DNA of 64,000 nt from a virus, in IMG/VR virus record IMGVR_UViG_3300044846_003506, positions 28,455 through 92,454 of that record; one strand, written 5' to 3'. This document shows, piece after piece, positions 47,866 to 55,958 of the stretch. Position numbers and translations under genes: made by a program. The notes beneath the pieces were generated by a model. It had not been told where the DNA came from, did no database searches, and saw only the letters and a program-made list of their open reading frames with translations. Every line of letters starts with the position of its first letter. Positions within the stretch are counted from its first letter, which is position 1.

Positions 47866-47948
47866 AAAGACAGATATTAAAATTAATGTTATGGTTTTAT
47901 TATAAATTCCCTAATAAAAAAAGAAAAAAAAGTATTTGGGAACTATAA
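47862..47948 (+). CDS. 28-aa basic peptide (GTG start)
   Basis: GTGA overlap with the previous gene; VKRQILKLMLWFYYKFPNKK then RKKSIWEL, an amphipathic, very basic peptide that could sit on the membrane. The arrangement supports it, but the length makes it uncertain. Confidence 0.3.
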   Translation: MKRQILKLMLWFYYKFPNKKRKKSIWEL

Positions 47949-47958
47949 AATTTTTTAA

Positions 47959-48273
47959 ATGAAAAATATAAGACAAATATTCAAAAATAATGAACATCTA
48001 ATGGATCTAACTCCTGTTGATGAGTTAATAGAATATACTCAAGAACTTGAAGGTAAGGTGTTTGAAAAAAACATTGAGGACAATTATAGTAAGGAACATA
48101 TGTTAAAATCTATGTTGCAGGATATATTAAATAGTTGTCGTGATATGGAGGAAACAAACAAACTTGCTGAAAGATACCCTGGTATGTATGAAAAAAGTGA
48201 TGCAGAATCTTTAGTAAAAAATTTAAAAGATTATATTTTAGATATGAGTTTTATGAATAATTTAGGTTTATGA
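47959..48273 (+). CDS. Hypothetical helical protein
   Basis: 104 aa. Starts MKNIRQIFKNNEHLMDLTPVDELIEY; a helical acidic protein, no motif. ATGA overlap with the HAD gene downstream. Confidence 0.5.
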   Translation: MKNIRQIFKNNEHLMDLTPVDELIEYTQELEGKVFEKNIEDNYSKEHMLKSMLQDILNSCRDMEETNKLAERYPGMYEKSDAESLVKNLKDYILDMSFMNNLGL

Positions 48274-48650
48274 AAAAAAGAGTTTATTTGATTGATATTG
48301 ACGGAACGGTATGTGATGACATAAAAAACGAGGATAGTGATCTATACTCAATTGCAAAACCATACGAAGGATCCAAGGAAGAGATAAATAAACTTTACGA
48401 TGAAGGAAACAAAATTGTTTTTTTTACTGCTAGAGAGTATAAAGATAAAGGGACCACTCTTGCTTGGTTGTGGAGACACGGATTCAAGTTTCATGACTTG
48501 ATTACAGATAAACCAAGGTGTTTAGAGGATGAAGAATATGTTTGGATTGATAATAAACCAGTAAGAGGTATTACCTATAAAGGCGAATGGGGACCGATAA
48601 CGGAAACAAAAAACCAAGAAGTTGGTATTTTATTAAACTTTAAAAAATGA
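48270..48650 (+). CDS. HAD-superfamily phosphatase-like protein
   Basis: 126 aa. KRVYLIDIDGTVCDDI gives motif I DxDGT (8-12); FFTAREYKDKG gives motif II Thr near 52; VWIDNKP near 91 the late acidic motif. Capless, similar in size to NLI/5'-nucleotidase-like phage HADs. Third HAD in 4 kb. Confidence 0.7.
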   Translation: MKKRVYLIDIDGTVCDDIKNEDSDLYSIAKPYEGSKEEINKLYDEGNKIVFFTAREYKDKGTTLAWLWRHGFKFHDLITDKPRCLEDEEYVWIDNKPVRGITYKGEWGPITETKNQEVGILLNFKK

Positions 48651-48949
48651 AAGAAATTATTTTAAAGGAAAATTGTTTTGGCCCTGACGTAGAAATTGAC
48701 GGAGAGTCTTTGTTCGTACACGAATACGACAATAGAGACCCAAAGGTAGTTGAAACAATACAAGATGAGTTAATCTCAAGACTACACGAATTAAAAGGTG
48801 GAATGGGGATGAATTATTGGACTGTGATTGCCGAAATTATTGTTAATTTGTCTGATGAATATGAATATAATGTTGAGGAATCCGATGAAGGAACATCTTG
48901 CGATCAATGCGGAAACTACAACCATAAATACGTATATAATAAAAAATAA
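48647..48949 (+). CDS. Hypothetical acidic protein with terminal CxxC
   Basis: 100 aa alpha/beta, ending TSCDQCGNYNH with a lone CxxC-H pattern that may bind metal or form dimers. ATGA overlap with the HAD gene. Function unknown. Confidence 0.5.
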   Translation: MKEIILKENCFGPDVEIDGESLFVHEYDNRDPKVVETIQDELISRLHELKGGMGMNYWTVIAEIIVNLSDEYEYNVEESDEGTSCDQCGNYNHKYVYNKK

Positions 48950-49306
48950 ATGAAAAAAACAGTAAGATTATTCAACATAGATCAAAAAACTTATTTAGTT
49001 TCTGCTGATCCAATAAAAGTAGGGGACAATGCGGTTGTTACCGTAGGAGGAGAATTCCCAAGTGTGGTTAAATGTGAAAACGAACAAGTCCTGAACTTAA
49101 TTATCGATTCAAAATTATCACTAACAAAGGCATTTAAAATTGTCGCTTTACCTGAACAACTTGACATAACAGATCAAGAAATGGTAATAATCGAACAAAA
49201 TCAATGGTTTTGTCAAATAGATGAAGAAGAAAGTAAAGAAGAAGTAAAAAAAGATTGGGGAGTATCATTTGCACCAACCAAAAAAGTAAAAATAATTGTT
49301 GAATAA
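48950..49306 (+). CDS. Hypothetical beta-rich protein
   Basis: 118 aa. TVRLFNIDQKTYLVSADPIKVGDNAVVTVGGEFPSVVKC suggests a small beta barrel; ends in a Lys-rich tail. TAAATG junction with the previous gene. No family assigned. Confidence 0.5.
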   Translation: MKKTVRLFNIDQKTYLVSADPIKVGDNAVVTVGGEFPSVVKCENEQVLNLIIDSKLSLTKAFKIVALPEQLDITDQEMVIIEQNQWFCQIDEEESKEEVKKDWGVSFAPTKKVKIIVE

Positions 49307-49307
49307 T

Positions 49308-49502
49308 ATGAAAGATCCGGTTCTAATAGAAACAATTAAAGGATTAGGTACGGTTGATAAAATTTATGTTTCTGAATTAGGTTATCTAATGTTGAGAATA
49401 TACTTTGAAAATGGTACATTTACAACATATAACTTAGGGAAACATGATCCTGAAAATAATATGTTTACAGATAAAATAATGAAAGATGAAAAAGTTAATT
49501 AG
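49308..49502 (+). CDS. 64-aa hypothetical protein
   Basis: Beta-hairpin type (IKGLGTVDKIYVSELGYLMLRIYFENGTFTTYNLG). The ATG one base after the previous stop is chosen. Overlaps the lipoprotein gene by 17 nt. Confidence 0.5.
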   Translation: MKDPVLIETIKGLGTVDKIYVSELGYLMLRIYFENGTFTTYNLGKHDPENNMFTDKIMKDEKVN

Positions 49503-49716
49503 TGTTCTTATTGTATTACTTGTAGTTTCCTGTGGAAGAAACGATTATAGGTATAAAATAAAAGGTAGTGTTATTACCAATAAAGGTCCTCATCCGGCTA
49601 TTTGGTATACAGATACAATTAGTTTTGATGGTGATACCGCATATTACTTTAATAGTGACGGATCTGAGGTAAGAATTAATCCACCTTATGTTTTAAAAGA
49701 TAATAGATTTAAATAA
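49486..49716 (+). CDS. Small lipoprotein
   Basis: 76 aa. Signal sequence MKKLISVLIVLLVVSC with lipobox VVSC (Cys16), then a Tyr/Asp-rich beta domain. The lipid anchor would place it in the cell envelope. One of three phage lipoproteins here; possible roles are superinfection exclusion or envelope change, not shown. Confidence 0.6.
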   Translation: MKKLISVLIVLLVVSCGRNDYRYKIKGSVITNKGPHPAIWYTDTISFDGDTAYYFNSDGSEVRINPPYVLKDNRFK

Positions 49717-49727
49717 AAAATAGTAAA

Positions 49728-49991
49728 ATGAAGAAAGTATTATTGGCAATTATGTTGGGTGTTATGGTAACATCTTGTACAGAAAACAGTAGAGTAAAAA
49801 GTTGGGGAGGAGACGGAACAATTACATTACCAAAAGGACAAAAATTAATTAATGTTACTTGGAAGGAAACCCAAGTTTGGTATTTGACAAGAGAAATGTC
49901 ACCACAAGATTCTTGTCAGATTTATAAATTTCACGAAGAATCTTCTTGGGGAGTAATTGAAGGAACATATACAATTATTGAAACTAAATAA
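49728..49991 (+). CDS. Small lipoprotein
   Basis: 87 aa. Lipobox VTSC (Cys17) after a clear signal sequence, then WGGDGTITLPKGQKLINVTWKETQVWYLTREM, which looks like a conserved phage lipoprotein family, from memory (GxxTIxLPKGQKLxNVTWKE). Adjacent to another lipoprotein gene. Function unknown. Confidence 0.65.
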   Translation: MKKVLLAIMLGVMVTSCTENSRVKSWGGDGTITLPKGQKLINVTWKETQVWYLTREMSPQDSCQIYKFHEESSWGVIEGTYTIIETK

Positions 49992-49992
49992 T

Positions 49993-50208
49993 ATGAGTAG
50001 GGAATTTGATAACACAAAACTTAATTACATTGCAAACTCATTAAAAGAAACCGTTAACAGAATGAACTATACAGGTGATATTTTGGATCTTGGTAATGAA
50101 ATTGGTGTTGTTGTTGGATTGACATTTAAAGATATGACTGATGAGGATATAACCGATTTTATTCACGGTTTTAAACATGGGGTAAGTTTAACAAATGGAA
50201 CACATTAA
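49993..50208 (+). CDS. 71-aa hypothetical protein
   Basis: MSREFDNTKLNYIANSLKETVNRM..., helical with a ...LTFKDMTDEDITDFIHGFKHG end. One base after the lipoprotein stop. No motif. Confidence 0.5.
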   Translation: MSREFDNTKLNYIANSLKETVNRMNYTGDILDLGNEIGVVVGLTFKDMTDEDITDFIHGFKHGVSLTNGTH

Positions 50209-50220
50209 AAAATAAATAAT

Positions 50221-50469
50221 ATGACAGAAAAAGAACTAATCCTTTTAGGATTTAAAAGTGAGCTAATAGAAGATCACGATGAAGATGACTCTTATTACTA
50301 CGTGTTGGACATTGTTGATGGGTTGACATTCATTACACCAACTAACGAGGAAATAAAGGAAGGGAATTGGTATGTTGAGTTTTTTAATACGGATCCATCA
50401 GTAAGATTCCACGAATTTGGTGAGTTACAAACTTTAATAAATCAACTCACACTGGCAATAGTTAAATGA
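50221..50469 (+). CDS. Hypothetical phage protein (ELILLGFK type)
   Basis: 82 aa. MTEKELILLGFKSELIEDHDEDDSYYYVLDIVDGLTFIT resembles a widespread small phage family with an N-terminal ELxxLGFK and a YYY strand, from memory. Function unknown. Confidence 0.55.
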   Translation: MTEKELILLGFKSELIEDHDEDDSYYYVLDIVDGLTFITPTNEEIKEGNWYVEFFNTDPSVRFHEFGELQTLINQLTLAIVK

Positions 50470-50488
50470 TAAAAAATAAATAAAAAAC

Positions 50489-50674
50489 ATGAGTGAAGAT
50501 AAAAAAATATTACAGGGTAAATTAATGAATACCCATAGACTTATATTAAATGAGGTTTCTGAAATAAGAGCAGCTAGTACTGAAACCACTTTAGAAGAAG
50601 ATAGAAAAAAAATTGCACAACTTGAAAGAGAATTAAAGTTAATTGCAAATAGTTTATATAATCTTTATAAATAA
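50489..50674 (+). CDS. Small helical protein
   Basis: 61 aa, two amphipathic helices (LMNTHRLILNEVSEIRAA; DRKKIAQLERELKLIANSLYNLY). Shares one base with the next start (TAATG). Function unknown. Confidence 0.5.
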   Translation: MSEDKKILQGKLMNTHRLILNEVSEIRAASTETTLEEDRKKIAQLERELKLIANSLYNLYK

Positions 50675-51051
50675 TGAAAACAGAAATACCTACACATGAT
50701 CCATATACTGGTGAGTTAAATCCGTACTATGAGGAATTAACAGGTAAAAAAAATCCATTAATATCCGATAACAAGGATGATAACTATTGTTTTGATTTGT
50801 CATCACTCATTGGTAAAGAGTTTAGATATGACGGTAAGTACGGGTTATCCAATTGGACCGACAAGGTTAAAAATGTTGAAACAATAATGGGAATTCATAC
50901 CAATTTTAAGGAATCATTAAAACCTGTTAAAGAAGGTGAAGAACGTAAAAAGTTTGAAATATATGGACATATAGTAAATTTATATGTAAGATCGACAAGA
51001 GGAAGAAATCACCTTTATGAATTAGAGAATTGTGTATTTATAAATTATTAA
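50674..51051 (+). CDS. Hypothetical protein
   Basis: 125 aa, beta-rich middle (LIGKEFRYDGKYGLSNWTDKVKNV; FEIYGHIVNLYVRSTRGRNHLYELENCVFI). A TAAATG-spaced member of the small-gene operon. Function unknown. Confidence 0.5.
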   Translation: MKTEIPTHDPYTGELNPYYEELTGKKNPLISDNKDDNYCFDLSSLIGKEFRYDGKYGLSNWTDKVKNVETIMGIHTNFKESLKPVKEGEERKKFEIYGHIVNLYVRSTRGRNHLYELENCVFINY

Positions 51052-51054
51052 TAA

Positions 51055-51282
51055 ATGACAGATTTTAGTAAAACAAAAAAATGGATAGAAAAGGTTATTA
51101 AGTCCTGTAATACTTGGGATCAAATAACTACTTGTGAAAAACTAATAAAAAATTTCAAAACACAAATGAGTAAGTGTGATTATGATGATATGATATCCTT
51201 ACCTTATATTGTTGATTTAAACTATAAGATTACTTTAAAACGTAAAGAACTTGTGGAAATAAATAATACCTTTAATAACTAA
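51055..51282 (+). CDS. Small helical protein
   Basis: 75 aa, helical with spaced cysteines (SCNTWDQITTCEKL; SKCDYDD). No family. Function unknown. Confidence 0.5.
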   Translation: MTDFSKTKKWIEKVIKSCNTWDQITTCEKLIKNFKTQMSKCDYDDMISLPYIVDLNYKITLKRKELVEINNTFNN

Positions 51283-51285
51283 AAA

Positions 51286-51531
51286 ATGGAAGAAAACACT
51301 ACCCCTGAAAATCAAAATGAAGAATTAAACCAAGAGACTCAAGAAAACGAGCAAGAAGAAGTATCAAAGATTGATCTAATGAATTGCCCTTCTTGTGGGG
51401 AAAACAATAAAATAAAAATCCAAAGTCTAAGAAGAATTGACGGAAATAAAGTAAAACCTTTGGACATTTTAGTTTGTACCCAATGTGGAACTATGTACAC
51501 AGATCCCGAAAAATTATTTGATAGTATCTAA
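51286..51531 (+). CDS. Zinc-ribbon protein with acidic start
   Basis: 81 aa: Glu/Gln-rich disordered N-terminus of 26 residues, then NCPSCGENN (about 35) and CTQCGTMY (about 65), a TFIIS-like small ribbon. Could bind RNA polymerase or nucleic acid. It precedes the UvrC promoter. Confidence 0.55.
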   Translation: MEENTTPENQNEELNQETQENEQEEVSKIDLMNCPSCGENNKIKIQSLRRIDGNKVKPLDILVCTQCGTMYTDPEKLFDSI

Positions 51532-51548
51532 AAAAAATTGTATCTTTG
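51517..51548 (+). promoter_or_regulatory. Strong Bacteroidota-type promoter, leaderless geometry
   Basis: TTTG 51517-51520, 20 nt, TATCTTTG 51541-51548, then 4 nt to ATG 51553. The -33 element lies inside the end of the preceding gene. Confidence 0.75.
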
Positions 51549-51552
51549 TGAT

Positions 51553-52821
51553 ATGATTTTAGAAAGACTTAAGGACATACCAAAAAATTCAGGTTGCTAT
51601 TTGTTTAAAAACAACAAAGGGCAAATAATTTATGTTGGTATGTCAAAGTTCTTACCAAAAAGAGTCTCCTCTTATTTCCAAAAAAATCAAACTGGTAAAA
51701 CAAAAACCCTTGTTGAGAACATTCACGATGTTGAGTTTAAAATTACCTCATCAGAACAAGAGGCAATAATCCTTGAAGAAGAATTAATTAAACTATACAA
51801 ACCAAAGTTTAATATCAAGGGTAAAGATGATAAGACTAGAAAATGGTCCTTATGTTTTACGGACGAAGAATTTCCTAAACTTGAAATAGTAAGAGATAAA
51901 CAAGACGATAGAGTAAGTCTTGATTTTACTTCAGGAATGTTGTGTCGTGAAGTATATATTCTTATTCATGATATCTTTGAACTTCGTAGTTGTTCTTACG
52001 ATCTTACAGAAGAAAATATTCTAAAAGAAAAATTTAAAAATTGTTTAGAATTTCATCTTGGTAGATGTAATGCCCCTTGCGTAAATGGTATTAAAAAGTT
52101 TTACTATAATGAAATAGTTCGTGACGTTAAAAAAGTTCTTTCTCTTGATTTGGATGGACTAAAGTCAAAGATAAAAAAATTAATGAAACATTATTCAAAT
52201 AATACGGAATATGAAAAAGCTCAGACTATATTATCAAAACTTACAGTATTGGAAACAATTGATAATAAGTTAGAGGTAATAAGAATTCAGAAACGCAAAA
52301 AAAATATCTTTGAAATAAAGGATATTTTAAATCTGAAAAATATACCACAGGTTATTGAGGCTTTTGATAATTCACATAACCAAGGAGATTCTAATGTTGC
52401 GGCTTCAGTTAGGTTTGATGATGGGGTACCATTAAAATCTGAGTATCGTAAGTACAATATTAAAAGTTTTGTTGGTATTGATGACTACGCATCTTTTGAT
52501 GAGGTCTTACAAAGAAGATTAAAAAGACTTATTGATGAAAAACAAAAACTACCTGATCTTATTTTAATTGATGGAGGTAAAGGACAATTAGGTGTTGCAA
52601 AAAGAGTATTTGAAAAACTTAATTTAACTGATAAGATAGACTTAATTTCAATATCTAAGGACTCTAATCATAAGTCTTCAGTTATTCATAAGATAGACGG
52701 TACGGAATTTAATATAAAGGATCATAAGAACTTTACACTTTTTGGTAAAATACAAGAAGAAGTACACAGATTTGCCATTAAATTCCACAGACAAAAACAA
52801 TCTAAGAAAATATTTTCTTAA
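51553..52821 (+). CDS. uvrC: UvrC-like excision endonuclease, short form
   Basis: 422 aa. GIY-YIG nuclease domain (GCYLFKNNKGQIIYVGMSK, 14-32), a Cys-containing middle (FHLGRCNAPCVNGI, about 168), a UVR-like helix pair (about 200-230), and the UvrC C-terminal RNase H-like nuclease with FDNSHNQGDSNVAASVRF (about 272) and LILIDGGKGQLGVA (about 335). Cellular UvrC is about 600 aa and ends in a helix-hairpin-helix pair, which is missing here. It could work with host UvrAB in phage DNA repair or act alone. Start chosen at ATG after the promoter box. Confidence 0.85.
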   Translation: MILERLKDIPKNSGCYLFKNNKGQIIYVGMSKFLPKRVSSYFQKNQTGKTKTLVENIHDVEFKITSSEQEAIILEEELIKLYKPKFNIKGKDDKTRKWSLCFTDEEFPKLEIVRDKQDDRVSLDFTSGMLCREVYILIHDIFELRSCSYDLTEENILKEKFKNCLEFHLGRCNAPCVNGIKKFYYNEIVRDVKKVLSLDLDGLKSKIKKLMKHYSNNTEYEKAQTILSKLTVLETIDNKLEVIRIQKRKKNIFEIKDILNLKNIPQVIEAFDNSHNQGDSNVAASVRFDDGVPLKSEYRKYNIKSFVGIDDYASFDEVLQRRLKRLIDEKQKLPDLILIDGGKGQLGVAKRVFEKLNLTDKIDLISISKDSNHKSSVIHKIDGTEFNIKDHKNFTLFGKIQEEVHRFAIKFHRQKQSKKIFS

Positions 52822-52860
52822 TAATTGAATTTAATTTAAATTATTGTTATTTTTTACCAA

Positions 52861-53043
52861 ATGGGTTTTAATAAAAGATTTTTAAGAAAAGAAGGAATAT
52901 TGTTAAACGTTGACAATATTATGAAATATTTGGACTCAGATGCGGTTTATCTGACTGACGAATTCTCAAGGGAAGTTTATAAGTTATTTAATGAAGGAAA
53001 AACTGAAGAAGAAATAATGGATTACATAAATAAAAATAAATGA
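52861..53043 (+). CDS. 60-aa hypothetical protein
   Basis: Helical; FLRKEGILLNVDNIMKYLDSDAVYLTDEFSREVYKLFNEGKTEEEIMDYI looks like a small regulator-type fold but has no recognised motif. Confidence 0.45.
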   Translation: MGFNKRFLRKEGILLNVDNIMKYLDSDAVYLTDEFSREVYKLFNEGKTEEEIMDYINKNK

Positions 53044-53103
53044 AAGTTAGATTAGAATACACATTATTTAATTGATCAATGACTTAAATAAATAAATAAT
53101 AAT

Positions 53104-53220
53104 ATGAGAAAAATTGTAAAATGGTTTGAGATGAACTTTGGGTGGTTCTTCGTTAATGGTAGGAAACAAGCTGCGTGGGCAGAATACTTAAGAAAAAAAT
53201 ATGGAAATGAAAAAAATTGA
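53104..53220 (+). CDS. 38-aa hypothetical protein
   Basis: MRKIVKWFEMNFGWFFVNGRKQ, then AAWAEYLRKKYGNEKN. Trp/Phe-rich amphipathic helix. Overlaps the AT-hook gene by 14 nt, the usual tiling here. Function unknown. Confidence 0.4.
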   Translation: MRKIVKWFEMNFGWFFVNGRKQAAWAEYLRKKYGNEKN

Positions 53221-53362
53221 AGTGAATTTAGGAGTCGGGATGAATATGTTTTTTCCTGAACCGGTAACGATTGTTATTGAAGATGAGGTTAATGACGAAC
53301 CAGTAAAAAAACGAGGACGTAAACCAAAGGTTAAAAAAGAAATTGATATTGAAAAACAATAA
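53207..53362 (+). CDS. 51-aa AT-hook-like protein
   Basis: An N-terminal beta-type segment (MKKIEVNLGVGMNMFFPEPVT) and a C-terminal KKRGRKPKVKK tract. R-G-R-K-P is close to the AT-hook core (RGRP) that binds the minor groove of AT-rich DNA, apt for this AT-rich genome. Possibly a DNA-binding accessory peptide. Confidence 0.5.
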   Translation: MKKIEVNLGVGMNMFFPEPVTIVIEDEVNDEPVKKRGRKPKVKKEIDIEKQ

Positions 53363-53365
53363 GTT

Positions 53366-53650
53366 ATGTCTTACTATAGAATTAAAATTGAAGAACGTAA
53401 CAACGGACAAAAACTTTATATACCACAAGTTTGTAAATTAGAAATTAAAAAAAGATTGTTCAAACAAACACAAGAACTTGTCTGGTATAATATCCATAAG
53501 ATTGGGGTAGCCTTTGGTATATCAACTACAATTACTGCTAAATATGGTAATGAGGAAGACGCATTGAAAGTTATTGAGAGTTATAAAAATAAACATCAGG
53601 TGGAGAAAGATAACGAAGTTAAATCAACAACTTATAAAACAATTGACTGA
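53366..53650 (+). CDS. Hypothetical protein
   Basis: 94 aa alpha/beta (YYRIKIEERNNGQKLYIPQVCKLEIKKRLF; EDALKVIESYKNKHQ). Its TGA overlaps the next ATG. No motif. Confidence 0.5.
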   Translation: MSYYRIKIEERNNGQKLYIPQVCKLEIKKRLFKQTQELVWYNIHKIGVAFGISTTITAKYGNEEDALKVIESYKNKHQVEKDNEVKSTTYKTID

Positions 53651-53739
53651 TGAAAAAAATTTACATATTTTTTTGGTGGTTACGGAATTATCCTGAAATT
53701 GTTTGGATGAAATTTAAATTAATTTTTAAAAGAAAATGA
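53650..53739 (+). CDS. 29-aa Trp-rich membrane-active-type peptide
   Basis: MKKIYIFFWWLRNYPEIVWM then KFKLIFKRK, hydrophobic and basic. Perfectly tiled (ATGA-type overlaps on both sides), so probably translated. Could be membrane-associated. Confidence 0.4.
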   Translation: MKKIYIFFWWLRNYPEIVWMKFKLIFKRK

Positions 53740-54347
53740 TAGATAACATTGAACAAATAAAACAACTTTTGAACTTTGCCGATAAAGGTGATTTCTATAT
53801 GTTGTATGTCTTCAAAAGAAAAAAGGATCAACCTGAAGGTGAAAGAGATAATCACCAGTCAGTTAGAACCATCAAAAGTTATTGTGTTGACTCAATTGAA
53901 TATCTTGAAAAGAGATATGATGAGATTAAACAATTATGTGAAATGTTCAAGGCAAGAGCATATATCCACGTTCAGAAACAAAATCATTTTGATGTTAGTT
54001 TGAATATGATGGTTGATCTTGCTCAGAGAATACAGGATGGAAATCATAAACAACAAGGATTATTTGATTCTGTTGTTGGACAATTAAAAACTTATGAGAA
54101 ACGATGGATTGTTGATGTTGATACAAAAGACGAAGTTATTGTTCATAGGGTTGCTCACGTAATAGATTCTGTAAAACCTGAAGAGACGAAGATCATCACT
54201 GTTATACCAACTAAAAATGGATACCACTTCATAACAAAAAAGTTTGATGTAATGGAATTCAACGATAGGATGAAACATTTTGGTGACGTACCTGATATTC
54301 AAAAGAAAAATCCGACGTTACTTTATTTACCAAACAGTTTAGATTAA
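53736..54347 (+). CDS. Hypothetical protein
   Basis: 203 aa alpha/beta. Pattern ...VDVDTKDEVIVHRVAHVIDSVKPEETKIITVIPTKNGYHFITKKFD (about 122-170) resembles the primase/PriCT-like or archaeal-primase small-subunit strand arrangement (D-x-D...K-N-G-Y-H), but there is not enough for a family call. HVQKQNHFDVSLNMM near 80. Function unknown; nucleic-acid synthesis role possible. Confidence 0.5.
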   Translation: MIDNIEQIKQLLNFADKGDFYMLYVFKRKKDQPEGERDNHQSVRTIKSYCVDSIEYLEKRYDEIKQLCEMFKARAYIHVQKQNHFDVSLNMMVDLAQRIQDGNHKQQGLFDSVVGQLKTYEKRWIVDVDTKDEVIVHRVAHVIDSVKPEETKIITVIPTKNGYHFITKKFDVMEFNDRMKHFGDVPDIQKKNPTLLYLPNSLD

Positions 54348-54351
54348 AAAG

Positions 54352-54513
54352 ATGACATCAGAGCTTTACGAATGGTTACACGAAATTTGGGTTAAACACA
54401 ATCATGCAAAATACAGAAAATATTTTGAGGAATGGATTGAAAATCTAACCGAAGGACAAATTAAAGGTTTTAGTAAAATGGAACAAAGAAGAAACGTATA
54501 TGACAAAAATTAA
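54352..54513 (+). CDS. 53-aa hypothetical protein
   Basis: Helical, aromatic and basic (LYEWLHEIWVKHNHAKYRKYFEEWIENL). Overlaps the next gene by 14 nt. Function unknown. Confidence 0.45.
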   Translation: MTSELYEWLHEIWVKHNHAKYRKYFEEWIENLTEGQIKGFSKMEQRRNVYDKN

Positions 54514-54682
54514 TAGACAAACCAATTTTGATAAAATCTACGATAAAGTAGTTGAGGAACTACGAGGTAATTTAACCAATGAGGAATATAGGGAACTGAT
54601 CACCCTTGAATATGTTGTAACACAAGGATATGATAAACCTGGTGATGTTGAAAGATATATGGAATTAAGTGAGAAAAGATGA
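54500..54682 (+). CDS. 60-aa hypothetical protein
   Basis: Helical; NFDKIYDKVVEELRGNLTNEEYRELITLEYVVTQGYDKPGDVERYMEL. ATGA overlap with the next gene. Function unknown. Confidence 0.45.
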   Translation: MTKINRQTNFDKIYDKVVEELRGNLTNEEYRELITLEYVVTQGYDKPGDVERYMELSEKR

Positions 54683-54879
54683 GTAAAGAACCACCAATAA
54701 TAGGGAGAATAATATATTCTGAAATAAAAGAGATTGATCATTCTATAATAACAAATACGGATGATATGTCTATTGATGAACAAATAGAGTATATTAAAGA
54801 TTTATTTGAATTTGAAAAAGACAAAACAGTAATGAATCAAATGATAGAAGAACTATTAAACCAAAACAAAGATGAGTAA
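54679..54879 (+). CDS. 66-aa hypothetical protein ending NKDE
   Basis: MSKEPPIIGRIIYSEIKEIDHSI..., helical end ...LLNQNKDE. The last codons are part of the 17-nt junction sequence repeated at several gene joints in this region. Confidence 0.45.
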   Translation: MSKEPPIIGRIIYSEIKEIDHSIITNTDDMSIDEQIEYIKDLFEFEKDKTVMNQMIEELLNQNKDE

Positions 54880-55039
54880 ACGAGAAATCAAAAAATGTGT
54901 TTTAGAAATTTTAGATGCATTATATGTTAGAAACGACGGATTTGATGATTGGTGGTATAACTTGGATGATGACATTGAGGAAGAAATAATAACAGAACTT
55001 GAATCTATAATTGAAAGAAGATTAAACAAAGATGAGTAA
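54872..55039 (+). CDS. 55-aa hypothetical protein ending NKDE
   Basis: MSKREIKKCVLEILDALYVRND..., acidic helical, ends ERRLNKDE. Both start and end lie on copies of the junction AAACAAAGATGAGTAAA. Function unknown. Confidence 0.45.
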   Translation: MSKREIKKCVLEILDALYVRNDGFDDWWYNLDDDIEEEIITELESIIERRLNKDE

Positions 55040-55229
55040 AATTATTTATAGGTTTGAGTATGGTGGTGGATCTAATTACATAAAATATTGGGTAATTCAA
55101 AAAAGATTTTTATGGATATTATGGAGAAATTATAAAAAAATGTCCTATAAAATCTTAGATGATGGGTACCCCAACATTAATGAGGTTATGGATTATGTTG
55201 AACAATTAAATAAAAACAAAGATGAATAA
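55032..55229 (+). CDS. 65-aa hypothetical protein ending NKDE
   Basis: MSKIIYRFEYGGGSNYIKYWVIQKRFLWILWRNYKK, a strongly aromatic beta/helix segment, then ...YVEQLNKNKDE. Third gene in the cassette row with the same joint sequence. A following 17-codon frame from 55222 (MNKEQAKNGRF...) may only couple translation to the next gene. Confidence 0.45.
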   Translation: MSKIIYRFEYGGGSNYIKYWVIQKRFLWILWRNYKKMSYKILDDGYPNINEVMDYVEQLNKNKDE

Positions 55230-55258
55230 AGAACAAGCAAAAAACGGTAGATTTGTCA

Positions 55259-55513
55259 ATGATGTCCAAGATTGAATTGGGAACTGATGTGATTGATGAA
55301 ATCAGACGACTAAAAGGTATCATTAATAAAACTGAAACAAAATTTAAGGTTGGTGATAAAGTGCATAAACCAAAAGGATATAAATTTCCTTGTACAATCG
55401 TAGGTGTATTTGAAACAATCGGTGGTGAAACTCGTGTGATCGGAGAAATGGACGAATACGGATTGTTACACATCTTCAACGAAAATCAGTTGGAACATTA
55501 TGAAGAAAAATAA
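55259..55513 (+). CDS. Small KOW/SH3-like protein
   Basis: 84 aa. Helical start, then FKVGDKVHKPKGYKFPCTIVGVFETIGGETRVIGEM (about 40-75), the layout of a small SH3/KOW-type barrel (GDxVxxP.G...GxV...). Starts at 55259 or 55262. Overlaps the next gene by 14 nt. Function unknown. Confidence 0.5.
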   Translation: MMSKIELGTDVIDEIRRLKGIINKTETKFKVGDKVHKPKGYKFPCTIVGVFETIGGETRVIGEMDEYGLLHIFNENQLEHYEEK

Positions 55514-55958
55514 GGTAATATCGGATTGGTTGGATAAATACAATGATCTTGAAATAGATAAAAAAGTGAAAATGAAACTTGAAGAAATCACAAAAGAAAG
55601 ATCCAATCAAATCATTGATGAGGTGTATAACAAATACACAAACAAGTATGTGGGTTATGAGGACATCCCATCAAAAGAATTGTTTTTATTTGAGATTAAA
55701 AATAATCCTGAGTTCTCTGAAAGGTGGGGATTAAAGATTGAAGAACGAGAGTTGAGTTGGGAAGACCGTAAAAATTTGTTAACTCCAGAACAATATGACG
55801 GCACTGCATTAAATAAATATGGACATAAAGATTGTGGTTTTGGTGACATAAGTCCATTTACAGATAAAGTAATTCATTATTGGATGAATTTACATAATAT
55901 TCCAACCAAACTAATCACAATAACATACAACGATACAAAAATCCAAAGTTATGAGTGA
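55500..55958 (+). CDS. Hypothetical protein
   Basis: 152 aa. Charged helical N-terminus; the C-terminal half has LTPEQYDGTALNKYGHKDCGFGDISPFTDKVIHYW. No known motif. Overlaps both neighbours. Confidence 0.5.
   Translation: MKKNKVISDWLDKYNDLEIDKKVKMKLEEITKERSNQIIDEVYNKYTNKYVGYEDIPSKELFLFEIKNNPEFSERWGLKIEERELSWEDRKNLLTPEQYDGTALNKYGHKDCGFGDISPFTDKVIHYWMNLHNIPTKLITITYNDTKIQSYE

Noticed and set aside
53040-53075. 11-codon frame after the 60-aa gene
   Set aside because: Too short to support; likely chance from an ATGA overlap.
54084-54302. 72-codon minus-strand frame
   Set aside because: It is fully inside a longer, better supported + strand gene and shows antisense composition.
55222-55275. 17-codon frame after the third NKDE gene
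   Set aside because: Too short and without features; it probably only couples translation to the gene at 55259.
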